DNA from: Paraburkholderia elongata
Lineage (GTDB): Bacteria; Pseudomonadota; Gammaproteobacteria; Burkholderiales; Burkholderiaceae
Direction: 5' to 3'
DNA: 64,000 nucleotides
Assembly (NCBI RefSeq): GCF_013177735.1
Contig: NZ_WOEZ01000040.1
Coordinates: 1 to 64,000 of the forward strand
Shown here: piece by piece, positions 16,096 to 27,619 of the stretch
Layout of the letters: each line of letters starts with the position of its first letter
Position numbering within the stretch: position 1 is the first letter of the stretch
Translations under genes and position numbers: made by a program
Notes under the pieces: generated by a model
Told to the model about the DNA's origin: nothing
What the model saw: only the letters and a program-made list of their open reading frames with translations
Databases searched by the model: none

Positions 16096-17145
16096 ATGTC
16101 CGTATCGCTGAAGATTGGATTGATGGGTTACGGTTTTGCTGGCGCGACCTTTCATGCGCCGGTGATCGAGCACTGCGGGCGAGCGAGCATCGCGGCCATC
16201 GCGACGAGTCAGCCCGAGCACGCGCTGGCCGATTACCCGCACGCAAAGGTGGTGGCCGATCTCGACGCCCTGCTGGCGCTCGAAGAAATCGACTGCGTCG
16301 TGATCGCGACGCCCAATGACACGCACTTCGACCTGGCGCGCCGCACGCTGGAGGCGGGCAAACACGTCGTGGTCGACAAGCCGGTCACGCTGACCGCCGC
16401 GGATGCCCACACGCTCGCCAACATTGCACTCGCCCGGGGCAAGCTCTTCGTGCCCTTTCACAATCGCCGCTGGGACGGTGATTTTCTGACCGTGCGGGAT
16501 CTGCTTGCCAGCAGAGAGTTGGGGCGCATCACGCAATACGAATCGCATTTCGACCGTTTCCGGCCGGAGGTTCGGCAGCGTTGGCGCGAGGAGGCTTCGC
16601 GCGGCGGCGGTTTGCTATTCGATCTTGGACCGCACCTGGTCGATCAGGCGTTGGCATTGTTCGGCGCGCCGCAGACCGTGTCCGCGACGGTTCGGACGCA
16701 TCGCGACCAAGCCAGCGCGCCGGACTATGTGCATATTCAACTGGGGTACGGCGAGTTCGAAGTGGTATTGCATGCAAGCGCGTTGACTGCGCTGGTGGCG
16801 CCGAGGTTTGCGATTCACGGCACGCAGGGGAGCTATGTGAAATACGGGCTCGATACGCAGGAAGATCAGTTGAAAGCCGGCTTGCGGCCGGGCGACGAGG
16901 GGTTCGGCGCAGGCAATGCGGCGGGGGTGCTGCGTGTGCTCGAAGGCGATCAGGAAGTGGAACGGGCGGTGCCTACGCGCAATGGGGAATATGTCGGCTT
17001 TTATATTGCCTTGGCGGACGCCATTCAGAACGGCGTGAAATTTCCTGTCAGCGCTCTGGATGCGGTCGACGTGATGACGATCATCGAGCTCGCCGCCCGG
17101 AGTTCGGAAGAAGGCGCCCGGCTGCCGTTTGAGCGTATTCGCTGA
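16096..17145 (+). CDS. Gfo/Idh/MocA-family NAD(P)-dependent oxidoreductase
   Basis: 349 residues. The N-terminal Rossmann fold begins LKIGLMGYGFAGATFHAPVI, and the family motif VVDKPVTLTAADAHTL, with the catalytic-type Lys of DKP, lies near residue 94. The GGGLLFDLGPHLVDQALALFG segment contains the conserved acidic/His pair. The start resembles YdgJ/YhhX-type sugar or inositol-related dehydrogenases. The substrate cannot be told from sequence, and no sugar genes are adjacent. Confidence 0.85.
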   Translation: MSVSLKIGLMGYGFAGATFHAPVIEHCGRASIAAIATSQPEHALADYPHAKVVADLDALLALEEIDCVVIATPNDTHFDLARRTLEAGKHVVVDKPVTLTAADAHTLANIALARGKLFVPFHNRRWDGDFLTVRDLLASRELGRITQYESHFDRFRPEVRQRWREEASRGGGLLFDLGPHLVDQALALFGAPQTVSATVRTHRDQASAPDYVHIQLGYGEFEVVLHASALTALVAPRFAIHGTQGSYVKYGLDTQEDQLKAGLRPGDEGFGAGNAAGVLRVLEGDQEVERAVPTRNGEYVGFYIALADAIQNGVKFPVSALDAVDVMTIIELAARSSEEGARLPFERIR

Positions 17146-17341
17146 CTTTTTGCCTACGGGGCGCTTTCTGGCTATTTGGCGGTGGCATGCGAACCATGCC
17201 GTCGCCACAGGCAAAAAGCCTGACAACCCCGAAAGGAACATAACGTTACAAATAACGCCGTCGTCGCGGTCAGCGCGGATCCCCAGCAATCCGTTGCTAC
17301 CCCAGTAGCATCAGAAAACGACAACGACTTCCGGAGAGTCC

Positions 17342-17695
17342 ATGCCCCGTATCGTCCGCGCAGTAGCAGCATGCGCATTGCTCAGCTCCCTCGCCGCCTG
17401 CGTGGTGACTCCCCAGCAACCCGCACCGGCGCCGCGCCCTAACCCGCAGCAGATCGCGGATCAGCGCTTCAACCAAGTTAACGGCCGTATCGACAACCTG
17501 AGCCACCGCATCGACGCTCGCGTCAACCAAGGCTACTACCCGCCCCCGCAAGGCGGCGCACTGCACCATCGCCTCGACGTGATCCGTCAGGAGGCTCACG
17601 ACATGGCAGCGCAACACGGTGGCGGCCTGTCCGGCGACGAACAGCACGTGCTGAACCAGGAACTGGACAACGCGGCGCACGCCATCGGCGAATAA
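17342..17695 (+). CDS. Small outer-membrane lipoprotein
   Basis: 117 residues with a type II signal peptide ending in the lipobox LAAC (Cys 20), followed by a Pro/Gln-rich linker. The body reads as one long helix (QQIADQRFNQVNGRIDNLSHRID) plus a polar C-terminal helix pair, similar to coiled-coil surface lipoproteins. The residue after Cys is Val, so outer-membrane sorting is expected. Function unknown. It is followed by a clear terminator and appears to be a single-gene unit. Confidence 0.75.
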   Translation: MPRIVRAVAACALLSSLAACVVTPQQPAPAPRPNPQQIADQRFNQVNGRIDNLSHRIDARVNQGYYPPPQGGALHHRLDVIRQEAHDMAAQHGGGLSGDEQHVLNQELDNAAHAIGE

Positions 17696-17723
17696 TCGCG
17701 CCGGTTCAGGCACTGCAGCAAAG

Positions 17724-17755
17724 AAGCGCGAGCATCACGTCCCGCGCTTTTTTTT
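17724..17755 (+). terminator. Intrinsic terminator after the lipoprotein gene
   Basis: AAGCGCG / CGCGCTT stem with a 12-base loop, followed by an uninterrupted run of T. Confidence 0.8.
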
Positions 17756-17841
17756 GACAGTCGCGAACCCGCAGCGCCGTCCCCCATGCCCTTTGCGGGC
17801 CTTTATTTGACAAGCCCCCGGCCCTCGCGTACATTCGCCGC

Positions 17842-18118
17842 ACGCGTCGGGAGAGCGTGCTGGCCGCAGAAAATCGCAGGCCGCGCCGCCGAAGGGGCAC
17901 ACCCGCAAACTCTCAGGCAAAAGGACCGACCGCGTCGAAAAACCCGCCTCACGGCATCGGTTTTTCGCACTCTGGAGAGCGGCAGTAGCCGTCTGCGTCG
18001 AGTACATCGAGCAGACTCTGGCAGGCTGCCCACCGAAGGGGCGCGCGTTTCACCGCAGCGATCACGGCTTCAACATCGCACGGCAGCGCAATCTCTCAGG
18101 TATCGAGGACAGAGGGGT
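17842..18118 (+). promoter_or_regulatory. Tandem glycine riboswitch controlling gcvTHP
   Basis: Two glycine aptamers in series. The first (about 17845-17928) has CGGGAGAGCG, then GCCGAAGGGGC and AACTCTCAGGCAAAAGGACC. The second (about 17970-18116) has TCTGGAGAGCGG, then ACCGAAGGGGCG and AATCTCTCAGGTATCGAGGAC. These are the conserved strands of the gcvT motif. The aptamers are joined by an unusual linker hairpin, CGAAAAACC at 17936-17944 with GGTTTTTCG at 17959-17967. Glycine binding is expected to turn on the downstream operon. Confidence 0.93.
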
Positions 18119-18203
18119 CATGCAACGCAATCTCTCGCAGCCAGCAGGCCGCGAGGCGTAGCGCCGCATGGCCTTTTTTGTTTCGCGAGACGCCTGAGGC
18201 CCC

Positions 18204-19322
18204 ATGACCGAACTCAAACACACCCCGCTCAACGCCACCCATCGTGCGCTCAACGCCCGCATGGTCGATTTTGGCGGCTGGGACATGCCCGTCAACTACG
18301 GCTCGCAGATCGACGAACACCGCGCCGTGCGCACCGACGCCGGCATGTTCGACGTCTCGCACATGTGCGTCGTCGATTTCACCGGCGAGCGCGTGCGCGC
18401 CTTCTTCGAATATGCGCTGGCCAACAACGTCGGCAAGCTGCAAACGCCGGGCCGCGCGCTCTACTCCTGTCTGCTGAACCCGAATGGTGGCGTGATCGAC
18501 GATCTGATCGTCTATTACTTCGGCGAAGATCACTTCCGCGTGGTCGTCAACGCCGGCACCGCCGACAAAGACATCGCCTGGTTCGGCGAGCTCAACACCG
18601 AAGGCAGCTTCGGCCTGACCATCACGCCGCGCCGCGATTATGCGATCGTCGCCGTACAAGGCCCGAACGCCCGCGAAAAAGTCTGGCAAACCGTGCCGGC
18701 CGCGCGCGCCGCCACTGAAGCATTGAAGCCGTTCAACGCCGCGCGCATCGAAGACACGCTGTTCGGCGAACTCACCGTCGCTCGCACCGGCTACACCGGC
18801 GAAGACGGCTTCGAAATCATCGTCCCGGCGGATCACGTCGAAGCGCTGTGGAACGCGCTTCATGCACAAGGCGTGCGCCCTGCGGGTCTTGGCGCGCGCG
18901 ACACGCTGCGCCTCGAAGCCGGCATGAACCTGTACGGCCAGGATATGGACGACAACGTCTCGCCGCTCGACGCCGGCCTCGCTTGGACCGTCGATCTGAC
19001 CTCGCCGCGCGACTTCGTCGGCAAGAGCAAGCTCGAAGCCGGCGGCTCGCAGGCTGCGTTCGTCGGTCTGATCCTGCTAAAGGAAAACGGCAAGGCGGCA
19101 GGCGTGCTGCGTGCTCACCAGAAAGTCGTCACGCCGCACGGCGAAGGCGAAATCACCAGCGGCACTTTTTCCCCGACGATGCAGGAATCGATCGCCTTTG
19201 CGCGCGTGCCGAAAGGCGTGCAGCCGGGCGACACCGTTCACGTCCAGATTCGCGACAAAAACGTACCCGCAAGCGTGGTAAAACTGCCGTTCGTGCGCAA
19301 CGGCAAGGTGCTTGCAGTTTAA
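18204..19322 (+). CDS. gcvT: Glycine cleavage T-protein (aminomethyltransferase)
   Basis: 372 residues. It takes the aminomethyl group from lipoyl GcvH, passes the one-carbon unit to tetrahydrofolate and releases ammonia. The start [29 protein letters not shown], the [11 protein letters not shown] segment, [12 protein letters not shown] and the C-terminal barrel with [10 protein letters not shown] are all in family order. Length is close to E. coli GcvT (364). First gene of gcvTHP, directly behind the glycine riboswitch. Confidence 0.97.
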   Translation: MTELKHTPLNATHRALNARMVDFGGWDMPVNYGSQIDEHRAVRTDAGMFDVSHMCVVDFTGERVRAFFEYALANNVGKLQTPGRALYSCLLNPNGGVIDDLIVYYFGEDHFRVVVNAGTADKDIAWFGELNTEGSFGLTITPRRDYAIVAVQGPNAREKVWQTVPAARAATEALKPFNAARIEDTLFGELTVARTGYTGEDGFEIIVPADHVEALWNALHAQGVRPAGLGARDTLRLEAGMNLYGQDMDDNVSPLDAGLAWTVDLTSPRDFVGKSKLEAGGSQAAFVGLILLKENGKAAGVLRAHQKVVTPHGEGEITSGTFSPTMQESIAFARVPKGVQPGDTVHVQIRDKNVPASVVKLPFVRNGKVLAV

Positions 19323-19385
19323 GCAGCCGGCGCGTGCGTCACCTTTTTTAAGTCCATACCGAATAACACCGCATAGGAGCATCCG

Positions 19386-19766
19386 ATGAGCATCCCGGCC
19401 GATCTGAAATACACCGAATCGCACGAGTGGGTCCGCACCGAAGCGGACGGCACGCTGACCGTCGGCATCACCGACCACGCGCAGGAAGCGCTCGGCGACA
19501 TCGTCTTCTTCGAAGTCCAGGAACTGGGCAAAACCGTCAACGCTGGCGACACCGTCGCCGTGATCGAGTCGGTGAAAGCCGCCTCCGATATCTACGCGCC
19601 GGTTTCGGGCGAAATCATCGAAGCGAACCCGGCCGTCGCCGATACGCCGGATGGCGTCAACAGCGCGCCGTACGACAACTGGCTCTTCAAGATCAAGCCG
19701 GCTGCGGACGCATCGCTGGATCGCCTGATCGACGCGGACGCGTACTCGAAGGCGATCGGCGCCTGA
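19386..19766 (+). CDS. gcvH: Glycine cleavage H-protein (lipoyl carrier)
   Basis: 126 residues. The lipoylation site is the Lys in [17 protein letters not shown] near residue 64. The N-terminal [10 protein letters not shown] and the acidic surface are typical. It carries the aminomethyl intermediate between GcvP and GcvT. A GGAG ribosome site precedes the ATG. Second gene of the operon. Confidence 0.97.
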   Translation: MSIPADLKYTESHEWVRTEADGTLTVGITDHAQEALGDIVFFEVQELGKTVNAGDTVAVIESVKAASDIYAPVSGEIIEANPAVADTPDGVNSAPYDNWLFKIKPAADASLDRLIDADAYSKAIGA

Positions 19767-19860
19767 TTCACTGCACGTTGCACCATTACGTTTAAACCCG
19801 ACAGGCGCGGCGCGTCCGATTCAATCGTCGAACGGACGCCCGCACCGCCAGGAACACCTC

Positions 19861-22791
19861 ATGAAGCTCGAACACCCGGATCGTCTGATGAACCGCACTC
19901 CTCTCTCGCTTGCCGCGCTCGAAGTGCATGACGCCTTCGCTGAACGGCACATCGGCCCGGATTCGGCCGACCAGCATGCGATGCTCGAAGCCCTCGGCTT
20001 CGCGTCGCGCGCCGCGCTGATCGACGCCGTCATTCCGAAGACGATCCGCCGCAGCGAAACACTGCCGCTCGGCCCCTTCGTGCAGCCGAAGAGCGAAGCG
20101 GAAGCGCTCGCCGCGCTGCGTGAGCTGGCGGACAAGAATCAGGTGTTCCGCTCGTACATCGGACAGGGCTATTACAACGCGCACACGCCGGCGGTGATCC
20201 TGCGTAACGTGCTCGAAAATCCGGCGTGGTACACCGCGTACACGCCGTATCAGCCGGAAATCTCGCAGGGCCGTCTGGAAGCGCTACTGAACTTCCAGCA
20301 GATGATCGTCGACCTGACGGGTCTGGCGATTTCGAACGCCTCGCTGCTCGACGAAGCCACCGCTGCCGCCGAAGCGATGACGCTGCTGCAACGCATCGGC
20401 AAGCCGAAGTCGAACGTGTTTTACGTCGCCGACGACGTGCTGCCGCAAACCATCGAAGTGGTGAAGACGCGCGCCACACCGGTCGGCATCGAAGTGAAAG
20501 TGGGCCCGGCTGCGGATGCCGCGAACGCGAATGCGTTCGGCGTGCTGCTGCAATACCCGGGCGTGAACGGCGACGTGCGCGACTACCGCGCGCTCGCTGA
20601 TGCGATTCACGAAGCGGGCGGCCACGTCGTGGTCGCCGCCGATCTGCTCGCGCTGACCGTGCTCACGCCGCCGGGCGAATGGGGTGCGGACGTGGCCGTC
20701 GGCAACACGCAGCGTTTCGGCGTGCCGGTTGGTTTCGGCGGCCCGCACGCGGCTTACCTCGCCGTGCGCGACGAATTTAAGCGTCAGATGCCGGGGCGTC
20801 TCGTCGGCGTGACCGTCGATGCGCAAGGCAATCCGGCGCTGCGTCTGGCTCTGCAAACGCGCGAACAACACATCCGCCGCGAGAAGGCCACCTCGAACGT
20901 GTGCACCGCGCAAGCGCTGCTCGCGATCATGGCCAGCATGTACGCGGTGTATCACGGCCCGCACGGCCTGAAGACGATCGCGCTGCGTGTGAACCGTATC
21001 GCGGCGTTGCTCGCCGAAGGCGCGAAGCAACTGGGCTACACGCTCGTCAACGAAACCTTCTTCGATACGCTGACGTTCGAAACCGGTGCACGCACCCAGG
21101 CACTGCATGATGCGGCAACGGCCAAGCGGATCAATCTGCGCCGCGTGAGCGACACGCGCGTCGGCATCTCGATCGACGAAACCACCACGCGCAGCGATCT
21201 GGCCGATCTGCTCGCAGCGTTCGCGCAGGCGGCATTTGTCGATGAAGTCCCGCAAATCGACGCGCTCGACGCAGCGCTCCCCGCAGAAAGCACGGTGCCC
21301 GCCGCGCTCGAACGCACCAGCGCGTACCTCACGCACCACGTGTTCAACCGTCATCATTCTGAAACCGAAATGCTGCGCTATCTGCGCAGCCTGTCGGACA
21401 AGGACCTCGCGCTCGACCGCTCGATGATCCCGCTCGGCTCATGCACGATGAAGCTGAACGCGACCTCGGAAATGCTGCCGGTCACGTGGCCCGAATTCGG
21501 TCAGATTCACCCGTTCGCACCGGCCGAGCAAACGGTCGGCTACCGCGAAATGATCGATCAGCTCGAACAGATGCTGGTCGCGGCCACCGGCTACGCAGCC
21601 GTGTCGCTGCAACCGAACGCCGGGTCGCAAGGCGAGTACGCGGGTCTGTTGATCATCCACGCTTACCACGCGTCACGCGGCGAAGCGCATCGCAACGTCT
21701 GCCTGATTCCCGCTTCGGCGCACGGCACGAACCCGGCGTCGGCGCAAATGGCCGGCATGCAAGTGGTCGTGGTGGCTTGCGACGCGCAAGGCAACGTCGA
21801 TATCGAAGACCTGAAGAAGAAGGCCGATCAGCACGCCGACAAGCTCGCGGCGATCATGATCACCTACCCGTCGACGCATGGCGTGTTCGAGGCGAACGTC
21901 CGCGAAATCTGCGAGATCGTGCATGCGCACGGCGGCCAGGTGTACGTGGACGGCGCGAACATGAACGCCATGGTCGGCCTGTGCGCGCCGGGCCAGTTCG
22001 GCGGCGACGTCTCGCACCTGAATCTGCACAAGACCTTCTGCATTCCGCATGGCGGCGGCGGACCGGGCGTCGGTCCGGTCGCGGTCGGCGCGCATCTCGC
22101 GCAATTCCTGCCGAATCAGATTGCGTCGGGCTATGAGCGCGCGCCGAACGGTATCGGCGCCGTGTCGGGCGCACCGTACGGTTCCGCGTCGATCCTGCCG
22201 ATTTCTTGGATGTACATCGCGATGATGGGCGCGAAGAACCTCACTGCTGCCACCGAAACCGCGATCCTCAACGCGAACTACGTCGCGAACAAACTCGCGC
22301 CGCATTATCCGGTGCTGTATTCGGGCCCGGGCGGATTGGTCGCGCACGAGTGCATTCTCGACCTGCGTCCGATCAAGGAAACCAGTGGCATCACCGTCGA
22401 CGACGTCGCCAAGCGCCTCGCCGACTACGGCTTCCACGCACCGACCATGAGCTTCCCGGTGCCGGGCACGCTGATGGTCGAGCCGACCGAATCGGAATCG
22501 AAGGAAGAACTCGACCGCTTCATCGAAGCGATGATCGCGATCCGCGAGGAAATTCGCGCCGTCGAAGAAGGCCGCTCGGACCGCGAAGACAATCCGCTCA
22601 AGCATGCGCCGCATACGGCGGCGGTAGTCATCGCGAACGAATGGAAGCATGCGTATGCGCGCGAAACTGCCGCGTATCCGCTGCCGACGCTGATCGCGAA
22701 GAAGTACTGGCCGCCGGTCGGCCGTGCGGACAACGTGTACGGCGACCGCAATCTGTTCTGCTCCTGCGTGCCGATCGCCGATTACGAGTAA
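19861..22791 (+). CDS. gcvP: Glycine dehydrogenase (decarboxylating), P-protein
   Basis: 976 residues, the usual single-chain proteobacterial form made of two homologous halves. The PLP-binding Lys is in [19 protein letters not shown] (about residue 725). Other landmarks are ERHIGP near the start, [16 protein letters not shown], and [15 protein letters not shown] in the second half. It decarboxylates glycine and loads the aminomethyl group on GcvH. The listed ATG gives the [20 protein letters not shown] start; the ATG at 19888 (MNRTPLS) is an alternative. Last gene of the riboswitch-controlled operon. Confidence 0.96.
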   Translation: MKLEHPDRLMNRTPLSLAALEVHDAFAERHIGPDSADQHAMLEALGFASRAALIDAVIPKTIRRSETLPLGPFVQPKSEAEALAALRELADKNQVFRSYIGQGYYNAHTPAVILRNVLENPAWYTAYTPYQPEISQGRLEALLNFQQMIVDLTGLAISNASLLDEATAAAEAMTLLQRIGKPKSNVFYVADDVLPQTIEVVKTRATPVGIEVKVGPAADAANANAFGVLLQYPGVNGDVRDYRALADAIHEAGGHVVVAADLLALTVLTPPGEWGADVAVGNTQRFGVPVGFGGPHAAYLAVRDEFKRQMPGRLVGVTVDAQGNPALRLALQTREQHIRREKATSNVCTAQALLAIMASMYAVYHGPHGLKTIALRVNRIAALLAEGAKQLGYTLVNETFFDTLTFETGARTQALHDAATAKRINLRRVSDTRVGISIDETTTRSDLADLLAAFAQAAFVDEVPQIDALDAALPAESTVPAALERTSAYLTHHVFNRHHSETEMLRYLRSLSDKDLALDRSMIPLGSCTMKLNATSEMLPVTWPEFGQIHPFAPAEQTVGYREMIDQLEQMLVAATGYAAVSLQPNAGSQGEYAGLLIIHAYHASRGEAHRNVCLIPASAHGTNPASAQMAGMQVVVVACDAQGNVDIEDLKKKADQHADKLAAIMITYPSTHGVFEANVREICEIVHAHGGQVYVDGANMNAMVGLCAPGQFGGDVSHLNLHKTFCIPHGGGGPGVGPVAVGAHLAQFLPNQIASGYERAPNGIGAVSGAPYGSASILPISWMYIAMMGAKNLTAATETAILNANYVANKLAPHYPVLYSGPGGLVAHECILDLRPIKETSGITVDDVAKRLADYGFHAPTMSFPVPGTLMVEPTESESKEELDRFIEAMIAIREEIRAVEEGRSDREDNPLKHAPHTAAVVIANEWKHAYARETAAYPLPTLIAKKYWPPVGRADNVYGDRNLFCSCVPIADYE

Positions 22792-22908
22792 GCGTGGCCG
22801 CAAACCGCGCATTGCCTGAAGGTTGTAAGCAGGCGTTGCGCGGTTCTGTCGCTTGTGTCCGCAAACGGCTAACATCACACACCGAATCAGCCTAACGAGG
22901 AGTTTCGC

Positions 22909-24042
22909 ATGGCGCGAAAGGTGCGATTGATGCAAAGCCGGACCGAAGCAAGGCGAGCCCAGACGTGGCAGCAGGCTTGCACACTGCTGTTGGCAGGCGC
23001 GGCCGTGCTGCTGCTGCCGCTGCGGCAGGCGCAGGCCGCTATGAATTTTTGTGCAGCGCCCGCACTGCAAACCAGTGAGCGCACGAATGCCGATCCAGGC
23101 GTCAAAGCACTGGTCAGCAACGTGCAGGCGCATCTGAACGACCCGCCGCGAGCGCTTGCAAAACTGCATACCGAAGGCACGCTGCCGCACGAGGGCATCT
23201 ACGATCAAAGCGTCGAGGCGGAGAAGGATCTCGATCTGCTGCGCGACGCCGCGCTCGCCTGGCGCGCAACCAGCGAGGACCGCTATCTGAAGCTGGTCGA
23301 CCGCCTGCTATATGCGTGGGTCACGACTTATCAACCCAGTTTCAATCCGATCGACGAAACCCATTTCGAAGGCCTGATCCTCGCCTACGACATGACTGCG
23401 AGCGCGTTGCCGGTGAAAACCCGCAACGCAACGATGGCGTTTCTGACGAAGTTCGCGAACGGCTATATCGCGCAGATTGACGCGCAGCCGCGGCCGCTCA
23501 CCGGTACGTTTCGGAACAACTGGCAAAGCCATCGGATCAAGCTGATCTCGATGGCCGCGTTCACGCTGGATAACCGCAAGATGATCAACGCGGCGCAGCG
23601 CCTGTTCGACGAGCATATCGGCGACAACATCGCGCCGGATGGCTCGACCGTGGATTTCGCCGAACGCGACGCACTGCACTATGTCACCTACGACCTGCAA
23701 CCGCTCGTGACCGCCGCGCTCGCCGCGCGCCGCCACAACCGCAACTGGTTGCCGGAAAAGGGTGCGAACGGCGCGTCGCTGGCAGCCGCGCTGAACTGGC
23801 TCACGCCGTACGCGGACGGCAGCAGGACGCATGAAGAATTCGTGCATTCGAACGTTCCGTTCGATGCCAAACGTCGCGAGGCCGGTTTGCCTGGCTATTC
23901 GGGTCAATGGGACCCGAAAAACGCGACGGAACTGTTTCACCTGGCGGCGCGTCTCGACGGACGCTATACGCCGATCGCGCTACAGCTCGCACCGACGCCG
24001 CCCGCGTGGCTCGCCGTTTGCTTACCGCTGCCGGCGCGTTAA
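22909..24042 (+). CDS. Periplasmic alginate-lyase-family protein
   Basis: 377 residues. An N-terminal signal peptide with a basic start and a hydrophobic stretch (LLLAGAAVLLLPL) ends near AQAAM. The mature part is an alpha/alpha barrel of the alginate lyase (PL5-like) family: NNWQSHRIKLI near residue 203 occupies the place of the NNHSYW-type active-site segment, and FAERDALHYVTYDLQPLV near 250 is the other signature. It would cleave acidic polysaccharide in the periplasm, but with no alginate genes nearby the substrate is open. It follows gcvP on the same strand and precedes sdaA by 28 bp, so it may be co-transcribed. Confidence 0.75.
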   Translation: MARKVRLMQSRTEARRAQTWQQACTLLLAGAAVLLLPLRQAQAAMNFCAAPALQTSERTNADPGVKALVSNVQAHLNDPPRALAKLHTEGTLPHEGIYDQSVEAEKDLDLLRDAALAWRATSEDRYLKLVDRLLYAWVTTYQPSFNPIDETHFEGLILAYDMTASALPVKTRNATMAFLTKFANGYIAQIDAQPRPLTGTFRNNWQSHRIKLISMAAFTLDNRKMINAAQRLFDEHIGDNIAPDGSTVDFAERDALHYVTYDLQPLVTAALAARRHNRNWLPEKGANGASLAAALNWLTPYADGSRTHEEFVHSNVPFDAKRREAGLPGYSGQWDPKNATELFHLAARLDGRYTPIALQLAPTPPAWLAVCLPLPAR

Positions 24043-24070
24043 ACTAACTTTTATCAGCAGGGAGCAGTAA

Positions 24071-25459
24071 ATGGCAGTCAGTGTGTTCGACCTCTTCAAA
24101 ATCGGCATTGGTCCGTCCAGTTCGCATACGGTCGGGCCGATGCGCGCGGCGCTGATGTTCGCGCAAGGGCTCGAACGCGACGGGCTGCTTGGGGCGACGG
24201 CATCGGTGAAAGTGGATCTGTACGGTTCGCTCGGCGCGACCGGCAAGGGGCACGGCACCGATCGCGGCGTGATGCTCGGTTTGATGGGCGATGCGCCCGA
24301 CACGGTCGATCCGGACACGATCGCGCAACGGCTGGAAGCGGTGAAGGCCTCGCGCAAGCTCGCCTTGCTTGGCACGCACGACGTGCCGTTCGTGCAAAAA
24401 GATCACATTTCGTTTTATCGCCAGGCGCTCTCCGAGCATCCGAATGGCCTGAAGCTGCGTGCGTTCGACGCGCAGGGCGAGACGCTGCGTGAGTCGACCT
24501 ATCTATCGGTGGGCGGCGGTTTTGTGGTGACGGCCGGCGCCGCGAACACAAAGGTGTTGAGCGCCGTCGAACAATTGCCGCATTCGTTCCGCAGCGGCAA
24601 CGAATTGCTCGCGCTGTGCAAATCGACCGGCAAGAGCATCGCGCAATTGATGTGGGAAAACGAGCGCGTCTGGCACACGGAAGAAGAGACGCGTACGGGC
24701 CTGCTGAAGATCTGGAATGTGATGCAGTCGTGCGTGTCGCGCGGCTGCGGCATCAACAATCCGGATGCGGACGGTAACTTGCCCGGTCCGTTCCATGTAA
24801 AGCGCCGCGCGCCGCAGTTGTATCGAGCGCTGTCGAGCAATCCTGAACTGGCACTGCGCGATCCGCTGTCGATGGTCGACTGGATCAACCTGTACGCGAT
24901 CGCCGTCAACGAAGAAAACGCTGCGGGCGGGCGCGTGGTCACCGCGCCGACCAATGGCGCGGCCGGCATCATTCCCGCAGTGCTGCATTACTACACGCGT
25001 TTCATGCCGGGCTCGAACGAGCAGGGTGTGATTGACTTCCTGATGACGGCGGCGGCAATCGGCATTCTGTACAAATTGAACGCGTCGATTTCAGGCGCGG
25101 AAGTGGGGTGCCAGGGTGAAGTGGGCGTGGCCTGCTCGATGGCCGCGGGTGCACTCGCGGCGGTGATGGGTGGCACGCCTGAGCAGGTCGAAAATGCGGC
25201 CGAAATCGGCATGGAGCATAACCTCGGGCTGACGTGCGATCCGGTCGGCGGGATGGTGCAGATTCCGTGTATCGAGCGCAATGCGATGGGCTCGGTGAAA
25301 GCCGTGAATGCCGCACGAATGGCGCTGCGCGGTGACGGCACACATTACGTGTCGCTGGATTCGGTGATCAAAACGATGATGCAGACCGGCGCCGATATGA
25401 AGACGAAGTACAAGGAAACGTCGCGCGGTGGGTTGGCGGTGAATATTGTGGAGTGTTGA
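24071..25459 (+). CDS. sdaA: L-serine ammonia-lyase (iron-sulfur type)
   Basis: 462 residues, single-chain form with fused beta and alpha domains. The beta domain opens with [20 protein letters not shown]. The cysteines for the 4Fe-4S cluster are in SCVSRGCG (near 222) and [14 protein letters not shown] (near 390), and the alpha domain carries [19 protein letters not shown]. It converts L-serine to pyruvate and ammonia. Lying behind gcvTHP it fits glycine/serine catabolism, since serine is made from glycine and the one-carbon unit the GCV system supplies. An intrinsic terminator follows. Confidence 0.96.
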   Translation: MAVSVFDLFKIGIGPSSSHTVGPMRAALMFAQGLERDGLLGATASVKVDLYGSLGATGKGHGTDRGVMLGLMGDAPDTVDPDTIAQRLEAVKASRKLALLGTHDVPFVQKDHISFYRQALSEHPNGLKLRAFDAQGETLRESTYLSVGGGFVVTAGAANTKVLSAVEQLPHSFRSGNELLALCKSTGKSIAQLMWENERVWHTEEETRTGLLKIWNVMQSCVSRGCGINNPDADGNLPGPFHVKRRAPQLYRALSSNPELALRDPLSMVDWINLYAIAVNEENAAGGRVVTAPTNGAAGIIPAVLHYYTRFMPGSNEQGVIDFLMTAAAIGILYKLNASISGAEVGCQGEVGVACSMAAGALAAVMGGTPEQVENAAEIGMEHNLGLTCDPVGGMVQIPCIERNAMGSVKAVNAARMALRGDGTHYVSLDSVIKTMMQTGADMKTKYKETSRGGLAVNIVEC

Positions 25460-25496
25460 GAACGCCGGATTTGTCCGGCGAGTTGTGCGATTAACG

Positions 25497-25519
25497 ACGC
25501 GGGCTTCGGCCCGCGTTTT
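25497..25519 (+). terminator. Intrinsic terminator after sdaA
   Basis: Stem ACGCGGGC / GCCCGCGT closed by a TTCG tetraloop, followed by TTTTC. Confidence 0.75.
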
Positions 25520-25675
25520 CGTTTCCGCGCTCGTGGTCGGCAGGCGATGCGGTTGCGCTGCTCCGTGACAGCGGCTGCGCTCTCGGCGTAAGCTGTTGAG
25601 GCGCCCGTCGGCGTGATTCAAGCCGATACGGCACTATTCGACCGCACCCACGCTCTGTCTGGAGGCTTCATCGCA

Positions 25676-27394
25676 ATGTCGCTGCCGAATGCTCCCGCTT
25701 CTGATTCCCCTGTCGCCAAAACCACCGGCGCGCGTCTAGTCGTCGATGCCTTGCTGACGCATGGCGTCGAACGTGTTTTCTGCGTCCCCGGCGAAAGCTT
25801 TCTCGCCGTGCTCGATTCGTTACACGACGAAACTAAGCGCATTCAGACCATCGTCTGCCGGCACGAAGCGGCCGCTGCAAACATGGCCGAAGCCGTCGGC
25901 AAATTGACCGGCCGCCCGGGCGTCGCCATCGTCACGCGCGGACCGGGCGCGACGCATGCATCCATCGGCGTGCACACCGCGTTTCAGGACTCGACGCCGA
26001 TGATCCTGCTGATCGGCCAATGCGCGCGCGAGCATCTGGACCGTGAGGCATTCCAGGAAATCGACTACCGGCGCATGTTCGGACAGATGGCCAAGTGGGT
26101 CGCGCAGATTGACGATCCGAAGCGCATTCCCGAATATCTGAGCCATGCGTTTCACACGGCGACGTCGGGGCGTCCGGGGCCGGTCGTGTTGTCGTTGCCG
26201 GAAGATGTGTTGAGCGATGCGTGTGAAGCCGTTGCCGGCGCGCCGAGATATAAGCGTGTGGCGGCGTCGCCATCCACAGCGCAGATGGAAGAGTTGCGTC
26301 GATTGCTGGAAGACGCGCAACGGCCGATGGTCATCGCCGGCGGCAGTGGCTGGACGCCCGCCGCATGCGCGGACTTCCAGCGCTTTGTGGAGAACTGGCA
26401 ATTGCCAGTCGGCCTCGCGTTCCGCTTCCAGGACACGCTCGACAACGAGCATCCAAACTATGCGGGTGATGTCGGCCTCGGCATCAATCCGGCGCTTGCT
26501 CAACGTATCCGTGATGCGGACCTGCTACTCACGCTAGGCCCACGGCTAGGCGAAGCAACGACGAACGGCTACACGCTACTCGACATTCCGAAGACTAAAC
26601 AAACTCTGGTGCACGTGCATCAAGGCGCGGAAGAACTCGGGCGCGTCTATGCGGCGGATCTGCCGATTGTCTCCGGTATGCCCGAACTGGCAGCGCTGCT
26701 TGCAACGTTAAAGCCGTCCGCCGAAAAGCTCGCATGGGCCGGCGCGGCAGAAGAAGCGCATCGCGCGTATCTCGACTGGCGCAAACCACGCCCGATTCCC
26801 GGCGACGTGCAAATGGGCGAATTGATCCAGCAGTTGCGCGCGCATCTACCGGACGACGCGATCCTCACAAACGGTGCGGGCAACTACGCAACGTGGCTGC
26901 ATCGGCATTTCTCGTATCGGCATTTCCGCTCACAACTTGCGCCGACCAGCGGCGCGATGGGCTACGGCGTACCAGCGGCGATTGCGGCGAAGTCGATGTA
27001 TCCGCAACGCGTGGTGGTCGCACTAGCAGGCGATGGCTGCTTCATGATGTCCGCGCAAGAACTCGCGACGGCAATGCAGTACGACCTGCATGTGATTTTC
27101 ATCGTCGTGAACAACAGCCACTTCGGCACGATCCGAATGCATCAGGAGCGGCACTATCCGAATCGCGTGCACGGTACAGGCCTTACGAATCCGGACTTCG
27201 CGGCGTTCGCGAGGTCGTTCGGCGCACATGGAGAAACGGTGGAGCGGACGGAAGATTTTCTGCCGGCGCTGCAGCGCTCGATGGAAGCCAAGCGCGCAGC
27301 GGTGATCGAGATTCGCATGCCGCAGGAGGCGAGCACGCCGGGCGCAACGTTAGAACAGATTCGGGAGCAGGGAAGGAAACTACGAGGGGAGTGA
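25676..27394 (+). CDS. ThDP-dependent enzyme, acetolactate-synthase-like large subunit
   Basis: 572 residues from ATG 25676, chosen because GGAGG lies ten bases upstream. The three ThDP-enzyme domains are present: the Pyr domain with the catalytic Glu in [15 protein letters not shown] (near 65), a central domain, and the PP domain with the ThDP-Mg motif [12 protein letters not shown] ending in VNNSHFGTI (near 465-495). No small regulatory subunit or ilv gene is adjacent, so it is more likely a catabolic or unassigned ThDP enzyme (acetolactate synthase, benzoylformate-decarboxylase or oxalyl-CoA decarboxylase type) than the biosynthetic IlvB. The reaction cannot be fixed from sequence. Confidence 0.82.
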   Translation: MSLPNAPASDSPVAKTTGARLVVDALLTHGVERVFCVPGESFLAVLDSLHDETKRIQTIVCRHEAAAANMAEAVGKLTGRPGVAIVTRGPGATHASIGVHTAFQDSTPMILLIGQCAREHLDREAFQEIDYRRMFGQMAKWVAQIDDPKRIPEYLSHAFHTATSGRPGPVVLSLPEDVLSDACEAVAGAPRYKRVAASPSTAQMEELRRLLEDAQRPMVIAGGSGWTPAACADFQRFVENWQLPVGLAFRFQDTLDNEHPNYAGDVGLGINPALAQRIRDADLLLTLGPRLGEATTNGYTLLDIPKTKQTLVHVHQGAEELGRVYAADLPIVSGMPELAALLATLKPSAEKLAWAGAAEEAHRAYLDWRKPRPIPGDVQMGELIQQLRAHLPDDAILTNGAGNYATWLHRHFSYRHFRSQLAPTSGAMGYGVPAAIAAKSMYPQRVVVALAGDGCFMMSAQELATAMQYDLHVIFIVVNNSHFGTIRMHQERHYPNRVHGTGLTNPDFAAFARSFGAHGETVERTEDFLPALQRSMEAKRAAVIEIRMPQEASTPGATLEQIREQGRKLRGE

Positions 27395-27619
27395 TGAAGT
27401 TGCGTTGCAGATGGCTGGCGTGGATTGCGCTGGAATAGCGACCACGTGGTCGCAGACGTCGCACACCGCTGCGAGAATATTCTTCACGTCACCTTTGCCG
27501 TCGCTGAAAGGCACGTCACGCCGCGCAAAGGTCGTGTTCACAAGCTGCTTGCAATGGTGACAAATTGCCTTGCTCTTCTCGCCTTCTTCATAGAGTTTCA
27601 TCTTCATGGCTTCACTCAC
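27380..27619 (-). pseudogene. Truncated YgiT/MqsA-like zinc-finger antitoxin
   Basis: About 79 codons. The frame starts at GTG 27619 (inner ATG start codons also possible) and contains two CxxC knuckles, ICHHC and CDVCD, around FARRDVPFSDGKGDVKNI and ending VAIPAQSTPAI. This resembles the N-terminal zinc domain of YgiT/MqsA-type antitoxins. The expected C-terminal DNA-binding helices are missing; the frame instead runs out over the end of the ThDP gene. Its start overlaps the stop of the preceding fragment (GTGA), the usual coupling of such pairs. It is probably a decayed toxin-antitoxin remnant. Confidence 0.5.
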
